Positions 52,006 to 62,500 of a DNA stretch of 64,000 nt are shown one piece after another. Under the pieces are notes generated by a model, which saw nothing but the letters and a program-made list of their open reading frames with translations, was not told the origin of the DNA and did not search any database. This DNA comes from Caecitellus pseudoparvulus (Eukaryota > Bigyra: Bicosoecida): assembly GCA_965644315.1 (NCBI GenBank), contig CBFFRQ010000038.1, forward strand, positions 62,001 through 126,000. Direction: 5' to 3'. Numbering within the stretch: the stretch's first letter is position 1; each line of letters starts with the position of its first letter. A program made the translations under genes and the position numbers.

Positions 52006-53538
52006 ATGGGGAACTTATGCTGCTTCCAGCAGGACTTTATTCAACGCTGTGCGCGAGAATGCAACGACGCACTTGGCTTTCGGGACAGGAACGACAAGAA
52101 GCTGGTACGCAAAGCTGCGTTTCAAATCACGTCGCGCGATCTCTTACAGGCACTGCCACATGCGTTGCTGCGCTTGCAGGCAGACACTCCGAATGCCCGT
52201 GCACATTGCTGGCAGCAGCTGAATGGCTCTTTCTTGGTTCTTGCCTCTCTGCTAGTTGTGACTGGATGGGCGTGCAAGGCGGTGTCTCTTGTGGTAGCCG
52301 ACACCACCATGAACGTAACTGATTCCGATGATACTCTGGAGGTTTTTGCAGCGCTCGGTGACTTGGTCGCTTGGATACTTCTCATCACCTCCAGCAAGGC
52401 CTTCTCTGCCACAGTATCTGTTTGGAAGCAGGGAAAAATTCGCGGCACCGGACGAAGAGAAAGAGTAGTACCCAGACAAGGAAAACGCGACCACAATGGC
52501 GAACTTATGTTGAATGAAGAATCGACGGGAATGAAGATTTTGTCGCTCGCGGAGCTGCCCCCGGCGTTGGACATCAACGGGATTGCGGGCCAATGCCTCT
52601 GGCGCCCCCGCGTATCCCCATCTGCGAGCCCACGAGATAATGTCGACCCCTGCGCCTATCCACCCCAAAAAGTTGTTGTAGTGTTGCCGGGAACCGATCT
52701 GGAGGAGCATGTCCAGCCAAGTTTACGGCGCCGGCACGCGAATCTTGAACAAAAATGGGAGAGGTGGGCCGAGGACAGCGTAATGTGGTGCTGTGGGGGG
52801 TGCCCTCTGTCCTGTTGCCTGAGACTTGTATGCTGCATGGGGAGTTCAGTGCCCTTTGAATTCCAAGAAAAAGACTTCGCAAGTATGTCACGTGCAGAGA
52901 AGGCATGGTGGCAGAACTTACGAGTGGCAATGCTTGAAGCCCATGAGCGGTTGCTGCGAGCTCAGACTTTGCTATCAGCATTCGTACGCCTCGTACTGGT
53001 CAGTGCTTTGTTGGTCTTTTTTATGGGTGTGTACAGTCTCTATGCCTCACGCTTCGAAGGGGAATACCCAGCTCTGGCATTCGTTGCGAAGGTGCTTCAG
53101 CTGTCTCTGACGTTCCTGAAAGTCCTCGCAAGTAACCCATCACGTCTCGCCAATTGTTGCTACTGGTGCTCCCAGTGCTGTTGTTGTTGCTGCGGCACAA
53201 AATCGTTTGGGTGCAAATGCTGCATTTGCTCCTGCCAGCGATGCGGCACGCGTATCGATACAACTCAGCCTGTTCAGAGGGGCCCAACCGCCGCTACCGG
53301 GCAAGAGCCCGCAAGCTCAGGCCACGCTGGTTCAGACGTCCGCAAAAGACCTGGTGTGCAGGTGAATCCCACGCTCGACGGTGTTTCAGGTGCTGCCAGA
53401 AGCCGCGGGGACCGCAAAGGGAGCCGTGTCCATCCTAGTAAACGCACCCCGGCCCACTCACCACAAGGACAGCCACGAGTGGAAACGCCTGCCAAGCCCA
53501 CGCAATCACGAGAATGGAACCCCTGCCTTGGTCATTGA
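52006..53538 (+). CDS. Uncharacterised Cys-rich multi-pass membrane protein, probably N-acylated
   Basis: The ATG at 52006 gives MGNLCCFQQDFIQRC and 510 residues. MGNLCC is a strong N-myristoylation and palmitoylation motif. Hydrophobic segments are FLVLASLLVVTGWACKAVSL, VFAALGDLVAWILLI, LSAFVRLVLVSALLVFFMGV and LAFVAKVLQLSLTFLKVL. Clusters of cysteine occur (VMWCCGGCPLSCCLRLVCC and CCYWCSQCCCCCCG), ending in a basic tail. No family is recognised. Codons end in A or T far more often than in neighbours, so the gene stands apart in composition. An alternative start at 51667 in the same frame would add 113 residues beginning with a signal-like MQLFCTLFLYLSVVLA. The last seven coding bases overlap the stop end of the opposite-strand gene. 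Confidence 0.7.
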   Translation: MGNLCCFQQDFIQRCARECNDALGFRDRNDKKLVRKAAFQITSRDLLQALPHALLRLQADTPNARAHCWQQLNGSFLVLASLLVVTGWACKAVSLVVADTTMNVTDSDDTLEVFAALGDLVAWILLITSSKAFSATVSVWKQGKIRGTGRRERVVPRQGKRDHNGELMLNEESTGMKILSLAELPPALDINGIAGQCLWRPRVSPSASPRDNVDPCAYPPQKVVVVLPGTDLEEHVQPSLRRRHANLEQKWERWAEDSVMWCCGGCPLSCCLRLVCCMGSSVPFEFQEKDFASMSRAEKAWWQNLRVAMLEAHERLLRAQTLLSAFVRLVLVSALLVFFMGVYSLYASRFEGEYPALAFVAKVLQLSLTFLKVLASNPSRLANCCYWCSQCCCCCCGTKSFGCKCCICSCQRCGTRIDTTQPVQRGPTAATGQEPASSGHAGSDVRKRPGVQVNPTLDGVSGAARSRGDRKGSRVHPSKRTPAHSPQGQPRVETPAKPTQSREWNPCLGH

Positions 53539-54911
53539 ATTTCGCAGCCCCGACCCCCTTGCCCCCTTGCACCGCTCCACGGGCCAGCCAGCATGCTTGC
53601 CTGCTTCTCGCTGACTGGCGCAGGTTCCCAATGCACGTCAACCATGAGGAGCGCACAGTCTGTGCAGATTACCATGAGGCGGGCATACACCTCTTGAAAG
53701 TCGGGGGCACCAGGGGCAAGTGCGTCGTCGCCCTCCATTCTCACTAGTTCGTCCCAGCCCGCGACCACACCTTCAGCAGGTGGCTTGAGATACAGCAGCG
53801 TGGAACGGTTTACGACTTTCTTCAAGTCAAACGGCACGCCTCTCAGCCACTGGATTACCCCAGGCTGGCTCATCACGCGCGTGAACATGCCGTCATGGTC
53901 CAGAGCAGCGCTGTGTGTGAGAGATAAAGGCAGGTGGACAAGCTGGGATGAGCAGGTCAAAAAGTCCCCGCTGCGCTGTTCCCACAGCAGGTGCAGCAGC
54001 ACTCGCGACGGCCGGAGCTCGTACTTGCTCGGCTGGTGCACGACCCACTTCAATGGCAGACGCGGCAGCAGCAAGAATGATCGCAGAGCAAGAACCTCAG
54101 CGAGGTGGTCAACCTTCAGACCCTCGTTCGCCGCGTTCATGAGGATGTCAAAGCACACCATCTCCGACTTGTCCGAGTGCTTCACCACATCATCTGCGAT
54201 GCACTCTACCGCACCTTGCCTCCAAAGTGGCTGGGGCAGTGGCGCAACGCGGGCGAAATCCAAGCCAATCACCCAGTGCAGGATCGCTCCCGCGTGGTCT
54301 TCCGCCAGCTGAACTCCACCCCATGTGCTGTTGGGGCACTCGTCGGACAGGCACTCGCCGGCCCGTGTCATGATTTCGTTCAGTAGGTCCAGCACGACCT
54401 TCTGCAAGTTCTCGAGCGCTGCGCATTCCTCGGCGCTTCCACGCACGCCGTAAGCAGAGACCAAGTCATTGATGCCCTCCGCCAGCTGCAGAAATGAATG
54501 GCAGCAGGCCAAGGCCAGCTGCACGTGCGTCACCGCTGGGTGGCAGTGCGGGACAAGGAGACTCGCTTTGGCACGTCCTGGGGTGTTTACAAGCCTGGCT
54601 TGCAAGGCCGCTGCTGCGCCTTGTTCCGGGAGAACGACAGACGCGCTCCCCGTGCTTGGGGGGAAACGCGGTGCGTCCAGCACACACATTGTTTCAGGAA
54701 GCGCGTGCAGAATGTCGCGGCGCACACGCTCCGGCAGCTCCTTGAATCGGATTTCGCCGAGAATGCTCCCAATCTCATCGCCCCAGCTGCACGGGACGAA
54801 CACGGGCGCCTGAACGCTTTCCAGGACAATGTCTTCCGACGATGTCGAAGAATCCATGTACTCCTGGAGGAGGGAAAGTGATTCCCCCTCATCTGAGGCC
54901 TCGGCGGCCAT
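53532..54911 (-). CDS. Uncharacterised 459-residue protein
   Basis: ATG 54911 (MAAEASDEGESLSLLQEY) opens one exon; the frame is open further upstream but without another ATG for 79 codons. The N-terminus is acidic, with ELPERVRRDILHALPETM. Long amphipathic helices dominate, for example HVQLALACCHSFLQLAEGIN, AALENLQKVVLDLLNEIM and FDILMNAANEGLKVDHLA, and RPSRVLLHLLWEQRSGDF lies further on. It looks like a soluble, mostly helical protein, perhaps an alpha-solenoid. I recognise no motif that assigns a function. Its stop codon lies inside the end of the plus-strand gene. Confidence 0.7.
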   Translation of the reverse strand: MAAEASDEGESLSLLQEYMDSSTSSEDIVLESVQAPVFVPCSWGDEIGSILGEIRFKELPERVRRDILHALPETMCVLDAPRFPPSTGSASVVLPEQGAAAALQARLVNTPGRAKASLLVPHCHPAVTHVQLALACCHSFLQLAEGINDLVSAYGVRGSAEECAALENLQKVVLDLLNEIMTRAGECLSDECPNSTWGGVQLAEDHAGAILHWVIGLDFARVAPLPQPLWRQGAVECIADDVVKHSDKSEMVCFDILMNAANEGLKVDHLAEVLALRSFLLLPRLPLKWVVHQPSKYELRPSRVLLHLLWEQRSGDFLTCSSQLVHLPLSLTHSAALDHDGMFTRVMSQPGVIQWLRGVPFDLKKVVNRSTLLYLKPPAEGVVAGWDELVRMEGDDALAPGAPDFQEVYARLMVICTDCALLMVDVHWEPAPVSEKQASMLAGPWSGARGQGGRGCEIQ

Positions 54912-55343
54912 TGCAGAGGCTGCGTTGCCAGCCCAAATTCCGCAACAGCTCCCGAAACGCGAGGCTAGCACAGTGCCTGGGCTGGACAGGCCGCCCTGAC
55001 CACTCTGCAGTGCATCGTTTGGCGAGTGTGGTATGAGGCTTATGTTTGGTATTTGAGCAGAAGTGGCTTTTGCGCGCGGCAGCATTGGCCGGAAAACACC
55101 AGGTGGCTGGCAGTGACGCGATGGAAAGACCCACACGCGCCCTAGCAAGCACTGAGCGAGGGCGCTCAGATATACTCAAAGGAGGAGCTGTGGTGCAGTT
55201 TTTCCGTTCCCGTGTGGTGGGAGGGCGGCTGTGGAGAGTCTCGGCCACGCACATGTGCGCAGGTTGACCGCTGTAAGAGTGCAAGAGACATCTCCGCAGC
55301 GGGAGCTGCAGGGACTGAATTCGTGTGCTTTGACCAGTTGGGG
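54912..55343. promoter_or_regulatory. 432-bp intergenic: promoter of 53532-54911 gene and 3' region of SMU1
   Basis: Both neighbours are on the minus strand. The segment 55040-55080 is relatively A/T-rich. Open frames up to about 157 codons cross the segment on the minus strand, but they lack conserved features. Nothing else was recognised. Confidence 0.4.
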
Positions 55344-57007
55344 TCACTCCGCCGTCCCCCACAGCCTGACTTGATCATCCCCTGAAAAGGTCGCCAGCAA
55401 GTTGGTGGTGGGGTGATGCGCGAGGCCCAGTGGCTGCCCTTTGGCCACCGTCACCCTGCCCTCCTCCTCCCCAGTGGCCGAGTCCAGCACCACCACCTGC
55501 TTGGCGTCAGTGAGGGCGTATATGAACTGGCCGCGCGGGGACGCGGCCGCTGCCACCACAACGCCAGCCGTCGCCCCCTCGCCGCCGCCCCGCATCGCTC
55601 TGTACGTCTGCTGCAGGGAGCCGTCCACGCCCATGACATGGACGTCCCGGGACCGGCTGGCGACAAGGAGCCTGTCAGGCGCGCCAGGCATCGGCGCCAC
55701 AGTCAGCACCGGTGCATCTTCTGTGGCGCTCTCCTGGGGCGGTTTGAAGCTGCGCAGCTGGGCGGCCGATTTGGCGTCCCACACACACACACTGCCGTCT
55801 GCGGAGGCGGTGACCACCTGCCGCTCCTCAGCGTGGAAGAAGGCCGCGTTCACGAAGGAGGTGTGCCCTCGGAACTCCCGCAGGGTGGCGCCAGACCTCA
55901 GCCCATGGATGCGGGCGGTGCCGTCCGTACCGCTGGACAGCAGGTGTGAGCAGTCAGCCGAAAAGGCCAGGGAGGTGACGGCCCCCTCCTGGGCGGAGGG
56001 GAAGGTGCGCAGGCAGGTGCCGGTGTCCACTGCCCACACCTTGACCTCGCCGGCGGTGGTGCCACTGGCCATCACCTCCCCATCACGGCTGACCGCCACG
56101 GCCATCACCCCCGCCGTGTGCATGAGCATGGCGGGCGCATCGCCCTCCCCTGCCACCTGGTACGGCAGGCGGGTGTCCAGCTTGCGCGTCAGGGCGTCCC
56201 ACACCTCCACGAAGCCCTCGTTGTTCCCCGTCACCAGGCGGCTGCCGTCTGGCGTGAAGGTAACAGCCAGGGCATGGGCGCCGCCGAGGCGCAGCTTGCC
56301 AGCAGATGCCACAGCAGGCTTGTCCACCAGCTGGCGCAGGCGTGGCGCGACACCTCGAAAGACGTCGAAGCGGCCACCAGGCGGCAGCACCCCCACGTGC
56401 TGCTGCCACTTCAGTGCTTGCCCCACCAGGCTGAGCAGCTGGGAAGGCGGCGCGGTTGACACGTCCAGCGCCAGGGAGTCCGCGATCCGCGATCGTTCAG
56501 CAGCCTGTGTCGTGGAAGCGAACACCTCTGATGGGTCTGCCTCCCCCACACTCAGCAGAGACTCCAGCGCCTGGTACCGCTTGGGCTGCTGCTGCTTCAT
56601 GAGCTTGCCAGCCAGAGTGGAGCGCAGGGTGGCCTTGGCTGCCTCGAACTCCCGAGACACGAGCAACTCCTTCGTGATGTGGGCGTACACGTCGATGAGC
56701 TTACTTGTGGACAGCTTCAACATGCCCAGCTGTGCCGGGTGCGCGATGGCTGGGGCGTGTCAGGCTGTGCAGTATGGGTGTGCGCTCGCAATTTCCGCAC
56801 CTGCTCCAGCACCCGATCCCACCGCCCCGTCTGAATGTCCTGCTTGAACACGTCGACCGAGAGCACAGTGTTGAGTGAAACCCCCGTCTCCTGCTGCAGG
56901 GCCTGCATGGAGCTCTGCAGGTTGCTCTCCTGCAGGAACTGAAGCACCAGGCGCACGACATCAGCGGCGTCCACCTCCACCTTGCTGCCTCCCGCAGCGG
57001 CGGCCAT
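55344..57007 (-). CDS. SMU1: SMU1-like spliceosomal WD40 protein
   Basis: Exons 56801-57007 and 55344-56729 with a 71-nt intron (gtgcgg...cag) give about 530 residues, near the 513 of animal SMU1. Exon 1 encodes the LisH helix (DVVRLVLQFLQESNLQSSMQ, then QQETGVSLNTVLSVDVFKQD) and the start of CTLH. The splice restores RVLEQLGMLKLSTSKLIDVY, in register with SMU1. Further hallmarks are QPKRYQALESLL, PPSQLLSLVGQALKWQQH and LPPGGRFDVFRG. Seven WD repeats follow, with GFVEVWDALTRKL, GEVKVWAVDTGTC, TARIHGLRSGATLREFRGH (SMU1-specific wording) and SVCVWDAKSAAQ. SMU1 pairs with RED in the spliceosomal B complex. It matters for short introns, which fits this genome. Confidence 0.92.
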
Positions 57008-57378
57008 GGCGCAGTGGGCAGGCAGGCCCAATGCACGAGCTTGGGAAAGGGGGTGTGTGTTGTGGAAGCGCATTCCCAGGCTCCACGCCGCCTGGCCTGC
57101 TGTGTCCCTGGGGAGAATTGTACACGGACAGCGTGTGTGTTTCTCGAGCTGCGTGCCGCATGCACGCACGCAGAGCGAGCGCCTGCCCACACTTTTCATT
57201 CCCTGGCGACTCATATGTGCCAGTTTCCTCGCCTGTGCAGCTCCTGCCTGTGTGCCCACACGCAGCGAAGCAGCAAGAGCGCCTGCCGGTCGGCAGCGCC
57301 AGTGACGCCAGAAAGCCTCCCGGCACATCAGCCAGGAGCGCGAGAGCAGCCCCGACACAGGAAGCAGACAGCCACACG
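57008..57378. promoter_or_regulatory. 371-bp bidirectional promoter region, SMU1 (-) / TIM17 (+)
   Basis: Start codons at 57007 (-) and 57379 (+) diverge, so both promoters share this segment. It has alternating pyrimidine-rich stretches such as 57056-57066 (tgtgtgttgtg) but no clear TATA box. Frames open through it are run-ons of the coding exons. Confidence 0.55.
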
Positions 57379-58119
57379 ATGGAGGACCGGGAGCCATGTC
57401 CCTGGCGCATCATTGATGACTGCGGCAGCGCCTTTATGTTTGGTACGGCGCCCAGGGACGGAGTGTAGCTGTCCGCGTGCCACAAGTCCGCACTTCATAT
57501 TCCGATGCGAACGCAGGCGCGTTGGGCGGCAGCGTGTGGCACTTCTTCAAGGGCGCCAAGAATGCGCCAAAAGGACTCGGATACCGAATGAGTGGCGCCT
57601 TCCAGGGCGTCGTGAACCGTGCCCCTGCCCTCGGCGGTGCGTGGCAGCGTCAGCCTTGTGCTGGTGTATTACGGCGGTGCACGGCCCCCCACCCCGCCAC
57701 GCACAGGTAGTTTCGCCGTGTGGGGTGTGCTGTTCTCCGTCTTTGACTGCTCCCTGGCCGCTGTGCGGCGGGTGGAGGACCCTTGGAACCCCATCCTCGC
57801 TGGCGCCGCCACCGGCGGCATGCTGGCAGCCCGAGCGGGAGTCAAGGCCATCGCTCGCAACGCCATTGCCGGCGGCGTCATCCTGGCCCTCATCGAGGGC
57901 CTGCAGATCGTGCTCATGAAGCAGATGTCCAAGGTGCAGCTGGCCCAGATGAAGGCGCAGGCGGAGGCCATGGGCCAGGAGTTCAAGCTGCCGGACGAGG
58001 ATACGCTGGAGCCCCCCGTGCCCCCCCCCACCTGGACCTCGGCGGGCACGCTGGCGTCGGCGGCGTCCGAAGACACCTTCGACTCCGCCCTGGCGGTCAG
58101 TGACGGAGAGCTGCGCTAG
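57379..58119 (+). CDS. TIM17: TIM17 subunit of the TIM23 mitochondrial import channel
   Basis: Exons 57379-57442, 57517-57636 and 57707-58119, with 74- and 70-nt introns, give 198 residues. The start MEDREPCPWRIIDDCGSAFM is the TIM17 signature (REPCPWRIxDDCG). It continues across splice sites with FGALGGSVWHFFKGAKNAPK, RMSGAFQGVVNRAPALGGSF, AVWGVLFSVFDCSLAAVR, EDPWNPILAGAATGGMLAAR and GVILALIEG. Four membrane segments with G-x3-G spacing fit the Tim17/22/23 fold. Tim17 forms the protein-conducting path of the presequence translocase. The C-terminal 60 residues after LMKQMSKVQLAQMK are hydrophilic and acidic. The stop TAG shares bases with the stop of the opposite gene. Confidence 0.95.
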
Positions 58120-59204
58120 GCCACAGGTGGCCGACTGAGGCGGGCCAGGGTGGCAGCGGGCAGGTCCCACTTGGTCCCTGACGGGGGCGGGCCCAGCCAC
58201 TGCAGCACGATAGTCCATACGAGGGCGGTGGCACACGTAGTGCTACTGCGGGCAGGCCCCGCCAAGGCTGCGCTGAGGGTTTCGATGGGCCTGCGGCACA
58301 CCCGTGCAAGGGGCGCGAGACACAGGCGCCGCCACACGCTGCGGACGGCGCTGAGTCGACCGCAGCCACTTGTGGCGGCAGCTGACTCGGAGTCAAGGTC
58401 GATGCGGAGGAACGTCTCCAGCACCACGCGGCACAAACGGCGCCCCTGGGCCACCCCCCCACCACCCCCCTCCAATGCAAAGTTCACCCATGGAGCTTGC
58501 AAGGCGGACGAACACCACGCCAGCGGAGGGCTGGGCCCACCCCCCGCCACGCCAGGCACGCTGCACTGCGCAACCGCCTCTGCATCCGCCCCAGCCAGCA
58601 GCAGCACCAACACGACACCCGGCCTGCCGTACTGGCAAGCCTTGTGCAGGGGGGTCTGCCCACCCACCCCAGCGGCGTGCGGGTCCCAGTGCCCACGCAG
58701 CAGCTGCCACGCCACCTGCGCTGTACAGGCGACGTGGAGGGGCGTCTGCCCCCCCCAGCTCCTGCTCTGCTCCTGCCCAGCAGCCGCGGCTGCCTGCACC
58801 AGCGGAGCGACGCACTGTGGCGACCGCGCAGCAGCGACGAACAGGGGACTGCGTCGCATGGTGCCCAGCACGTCGCGGCAGGCGACCACAAGGTCGCGTG
58901 CCTGCAGTCCTCGCAGGGCTGCGGGGGGCACACCTGCGTCCAACAGCGCCGTTTCCGCCCGGCGAGGGTGCCGGCCCAGCAGCTGTGCTGCGCTGGGAAA
59001 CGCACTTGCGTCGTTGGCCACGGCTGCGCATTGGGGCTGGGCCAGCAGCAGCTTCAACGTAGCGACGTCCCCTCGCATCACTGCAGCCATGACATCTTCA
59101 GGCGTGGCGCGCTGCACCGCCTCCGCCTGCACGAAGGCATAGTCTGCGGAAACTGGTTCGCTCGGCCCAGCACCTGCGCACGCATCGCCCTTGCACCCGC
59201 TCAT
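58116..59204 (-). CDS. Ankyrin-repeat protein, 362 residues
   Basis: ATG 59204 (MSGCKGDACAGAGPSEPV) opens one exon. Clear repeats are MAAVMRGDVATLKLLLA, SPLFVAAARSPQCVAPLVQA, GGQTPLHVACTAQVAWQLL with GHWDPHAA, and GGQTPLHKACQYGRPGVVLV with LAGADAEA. The C-terminal 150 residues lack repeats, are Arg/Cys/Leu-rich and have a hydrophobic TALVWTIVLQWLG near the end. Function cannot be assigned; the repeats suggest binding of other proteins. The frame is open upstream of the ATG with no other ATG close by. Its stop overlaps the TIM17 stop, and it diverges from the gene at the right edge. Confidence 0.78.
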   Translation of the reverse strand: MSGCKGDACAGAGPSEPVSADYAFVQAEAVQRATPEDVMAAVMRGDVATLKLLLAQPQCAAVANDASAFPSAAQLLGRHPRRAETALLDAGVPPAALRGLQARDLVVACRDVLGTMRRSPLFVAAARSPQCVAPLVQAAAAAGQEQSRSWGGQTPLHVACTAQVAWQLLRGHWDPHAAGVGGQTPLHKACQYGRPGVVLVLLLAGADAEAVAQCSVPGVAGGGPSPPLAWCSSALQAPWVNFALEGGGGGVAQGRRLCRVVLETFLRIDLDSESAAATSGCGRLSAVRSVWRRLCLAPLARVCRRPIETLSAALAGPARSSTTCATALVWTIVLQWLGPPPSGTKWDLPAATLARLSRPPVA

Positions 59205-59512
59205 TCCGATGCCCCACGAGCCAAAACGCAGAGGGTGTGTGTGTTTACAATCCAATGATACTAAGGATGGAGGTCTTCCCTTTCCGGCTTCAGCACTGGC
59301 CTCGTTACGGCCCGTGGTGAGGGTCTGTGTCGCGGGCTTGCCGCGCGGAATTTGACGCTTCACTGCCGTTGACACACCAGGCACACTGCACAACCCCACG
59401 CGCACTCAGAAGGCTGAAATCCGGGAATCCTATTCAACATAGCTGGATTTCCGCTCCAGTAGTACCTTTCCGGCTTCCAACCCCCCAATTGACATGGCAT
59501 TCCTGGCTGCAG
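59205..59512. promoter_or_regulatory. 308-bp divergent region upstream of the right-edge gene
   Basis: The ankyrin gene starts leftward at 59204 and the right-edge gene runs rightward. A small first exon may lie at 59267 (ATG, reading MEVFPFRLQHWPRYGP to a gtgagg donor near 59317), but its phase does not match the acceptor at 59512, so it is unproven. The stretch 59450-59512 is pyrimidine-rich and ends ctgcag, like a 3' splice region. Confidence 0.4.
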
Positions 59513-62500
59513 GTGCGGAGCAGTCGCCGCGATCCAGGCCCACCGCCCCACGCCGCTCCACGCGCTCCCCTGCACCACACGGCAGACTTGGCTGTTTGCC
59601 GCGGACAGTGGGACCTCGTCGCAGACTTGGTCGCTGAGACTGTCACGTCGAAGCAGTGGACACGTCTGACTCGCCCGAGCAGCTCTCCGGCAGCTGGCCC
59701 GCAGCAACTTGATGCGCGCGGCGTGGCAGCCCACCAGTACGCTGCCCAGGTGGCGGCCACACAAGGCCAGCACCTTGCTGGACGCAGGCTGTGAGTGCGG
59801 CTGCGCAAGCTGTGTTCTCCATGCGCTCCCCACGCCCGCTCCCTCCTGCCCAGGCTGCGACGAGTGCAAGCGGCAGCGAGGTCAGCTGAGTGTGACCCGC
59901 GCACTGTTGCGTTGCCGGCAGTCACACACGCGGCAGCCACACTCGCTCAGCTGGAGTCAAATCGCGAAAAGAAGCTGTCTATCCTCTCTGGCGCCAGTCG
60001 CCGGGTGGACACCTTCCTGCGCACAGCCTTGGCTTCTGCGGAAAAACCCAACGCCGAGCTGTTGCTGCTGAGCTCCTTCGCCGCCTTGCGCCTGGACCTG
60101 GCCTGGGCCTCCGCAGCCTGTGCCCCGGAATCCGGTCCTTCGGGACTGGAAAGCAGCCCTGCCGCTGGTCATGCCTGGGCAACGCGCTTTCTGGAGGCTG
60201 GGCGGCGCCTGGGCAGCGTGCTGTTGCGCAGCGCAGACTGCGACGTGCTCCACGCAGCCTGCGCCCTGCACGCCCCACGCCACGAAGCACCCGCCTCTCC
60301 AAACCATGAGCACCCTGCATTCTTTGCTGCACAGCGTGTCCATGCCGCTCCCTGGATCGCTCTGGGTTCAGGCCAATCTGAGGCGGGGCTCGCGCTACGG
60401 GAAACGACAGGCGCCAACGGGAGCACCCTGCTGTCCCCGCCGCCGCCGCCTGCCCAGTACGCCGTGCAGGGCATGCTTGCCTCCATGCAACTGCCATCTG
60501 CACTGCTGTCTGCCAGCCGTGCCACTCCACACACCGTCGGGTCCACGTTGCGTCACACACACCGCAGCGCGCAGCAGGAGCAAAGCACCACTTCGCTGCA
60601 AGCAGGCAGCGCCACCCCCACCGCCACCAAGCTGGCCTTCGGCACGACCGTTCCACTGGGTGCGCCAGGTAGCTCGCCTGGCCTTCGTAGCACCGCCATG
60701 GCAAGGGACAGGGATGGATGGCTCGTAGAGGTGCCCACGCCGACGCACACGTCACCGCCCGCACTGCGCGCCGCGACAGCGCGCGTGGAGGTGTTTCGGC
60801 AGTGGCTGCTGCGCCATCCCGAGCAGGCAAGGCCAGAGGACTGGGCCCTCTTGCAAGCTGCACAGCAGGGCAGCGTGGCACTCTCGCAGCCTGGCATGAT
60901 GTCCCGGCTGTTGCAGGCAGAGGAGGAAGGTGGCGGTTTTTGCGAGCAGGCAGATGGCACGCTGGACGGCCTGAGCACGGAGCTGGCCTCTCACTCAACA
61001 GGCCCACTCCCTGTCCACAGTGGCACCCTGCAGGGCGCGCCGCATGAGTGGGCTGACCCGGATGCCGTCTCGCTCCCGTCCCAAGCAGCTGGGCGCATTC
61101 GAGAGGGGCCAGGCTTGTCAGCAAGGCAGGTCGCGCGGGCGCTGCGGTATGACCACCACGTGAGCTGCGCGCCCGACGCCCCAGTCGTACAGGTCCATGT
61201 TGAGGGCCTGTGTGATGCTCTGGCGCGCAGCCCGGAGCAGAACCCGGCGGCCTGGCTGCACGCAACAACGCTGTGGTGGCTTGCGACGGCGGACTGCGAC
61301 CTGGACGTCACAGCACTGCGAGGCACACATGTTGAGCTGCAGGACGCTGGTGCAGTGCTGGGTTGCTTGCCATGGAGCCACGTGCACGCCTTGCGCCAGC
61401 ATGACTGTTCGTTCGTCCGTTTCTCCCTGCTTGGCGTTCCGTCACCCCGCACACTTCTGGCGCTGCTTGCCTGTGCCGAGTTCCGCGCCGGGCTGGGCTG
61501 CCGGCCAGTTGGCAAGTCTGTGCCGTGGCACGCGACTTCTGAGCCCTCCGGGCTCCTGGCAGCCGCAGACATGCTGTCCTCTGGCCTCAAGGCGCTGCTG
61601 CCAGCCCTGCTGTGTGTTCCGGTAACACCGGCCGGTAGTGCACATGCTGACGAGACCCTTGTGCAGCTCACCCTCGCGCTGCACATGACAGAGAGGGCAG
61701 CTGCGTGGCTCGCCGCCGCTGGGGTGGGGTGCAACTTGCGCCTGCGCGTGCTGCAAGTGGCCCTTGCCCAGATGCTGCAGCAGGTCCGCCCCGCCCCTCA
61801 CTGGCTCGGCAGCGAGCCGTTCCAGCTGCACCTCCAACTTTCAATGCTCAGGGCCTGTTTGGACTTGGCTGCCGCCTGTGTGGAGGATGGAGGGCAGTGT
61901 GAAGCTAGTTATGAGTCTTGCACGCCAGCCCTGCACCTGCTTCGCGGCGCAGTTGACGCGGGGCTGGCCGCGCAGGACACTCTGCCAGGAACTGCGGCGT
62001 GCAAGCCCTGGCAGCCTGCATTCCTGGAGCTCTTGCTCCAGAATCAACCGGCATTTGGATTGGTCGATGCGCTGGATGTGCAGTGTTTCTTGGCAGCGGC
62101 ATGGTTCCACTCTGCAGCTGAACAGCACGATCCAAAGGCATGGCTTCGCGCAAAGCGTGGTGAACTGAACTCTGCTGCCGTTGAGTTGACGCAACTAGCA
62201 GCCGTGCTTGGCCTGCTTGCGGTGCAACAAGCCGATGATATTCAAGACGAGTGGCCGGACAAGTCCACTTTGCTGCGGAACGCGGCAGCGGCGGCAACTG
62301 CGGCAGCTGAGCGCTTGGCGTTGCGTCAGCAGGGTGCTCAAGGGCTTGCAGGCCAAGACCAAGCAAGTGAGCCCAGTGCAGAGTACGGGGTGCAGTGTGT
62401 CGCCTCTGCCTTGAAAAAGTTGCAGAGCCATGTCTGGCAGCGTGCGGCGCGTGCAGCGGGAGTTCTGGATCAAGTAGATCAATCCGGTGCAGAACCACGG

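Noticed and set aside
59979-61268. 429-codon minus-strand frame
   Set aside because: It is the shadow of the right-edge plus-strand gene, whose frame is open much longer and joins an upstream exon by a good intron.
61197-61625. Cys/Arg-rich plus frame of 142 codons
   Set aside because: It is out of phase within the long right-edge frame and has no independent support.
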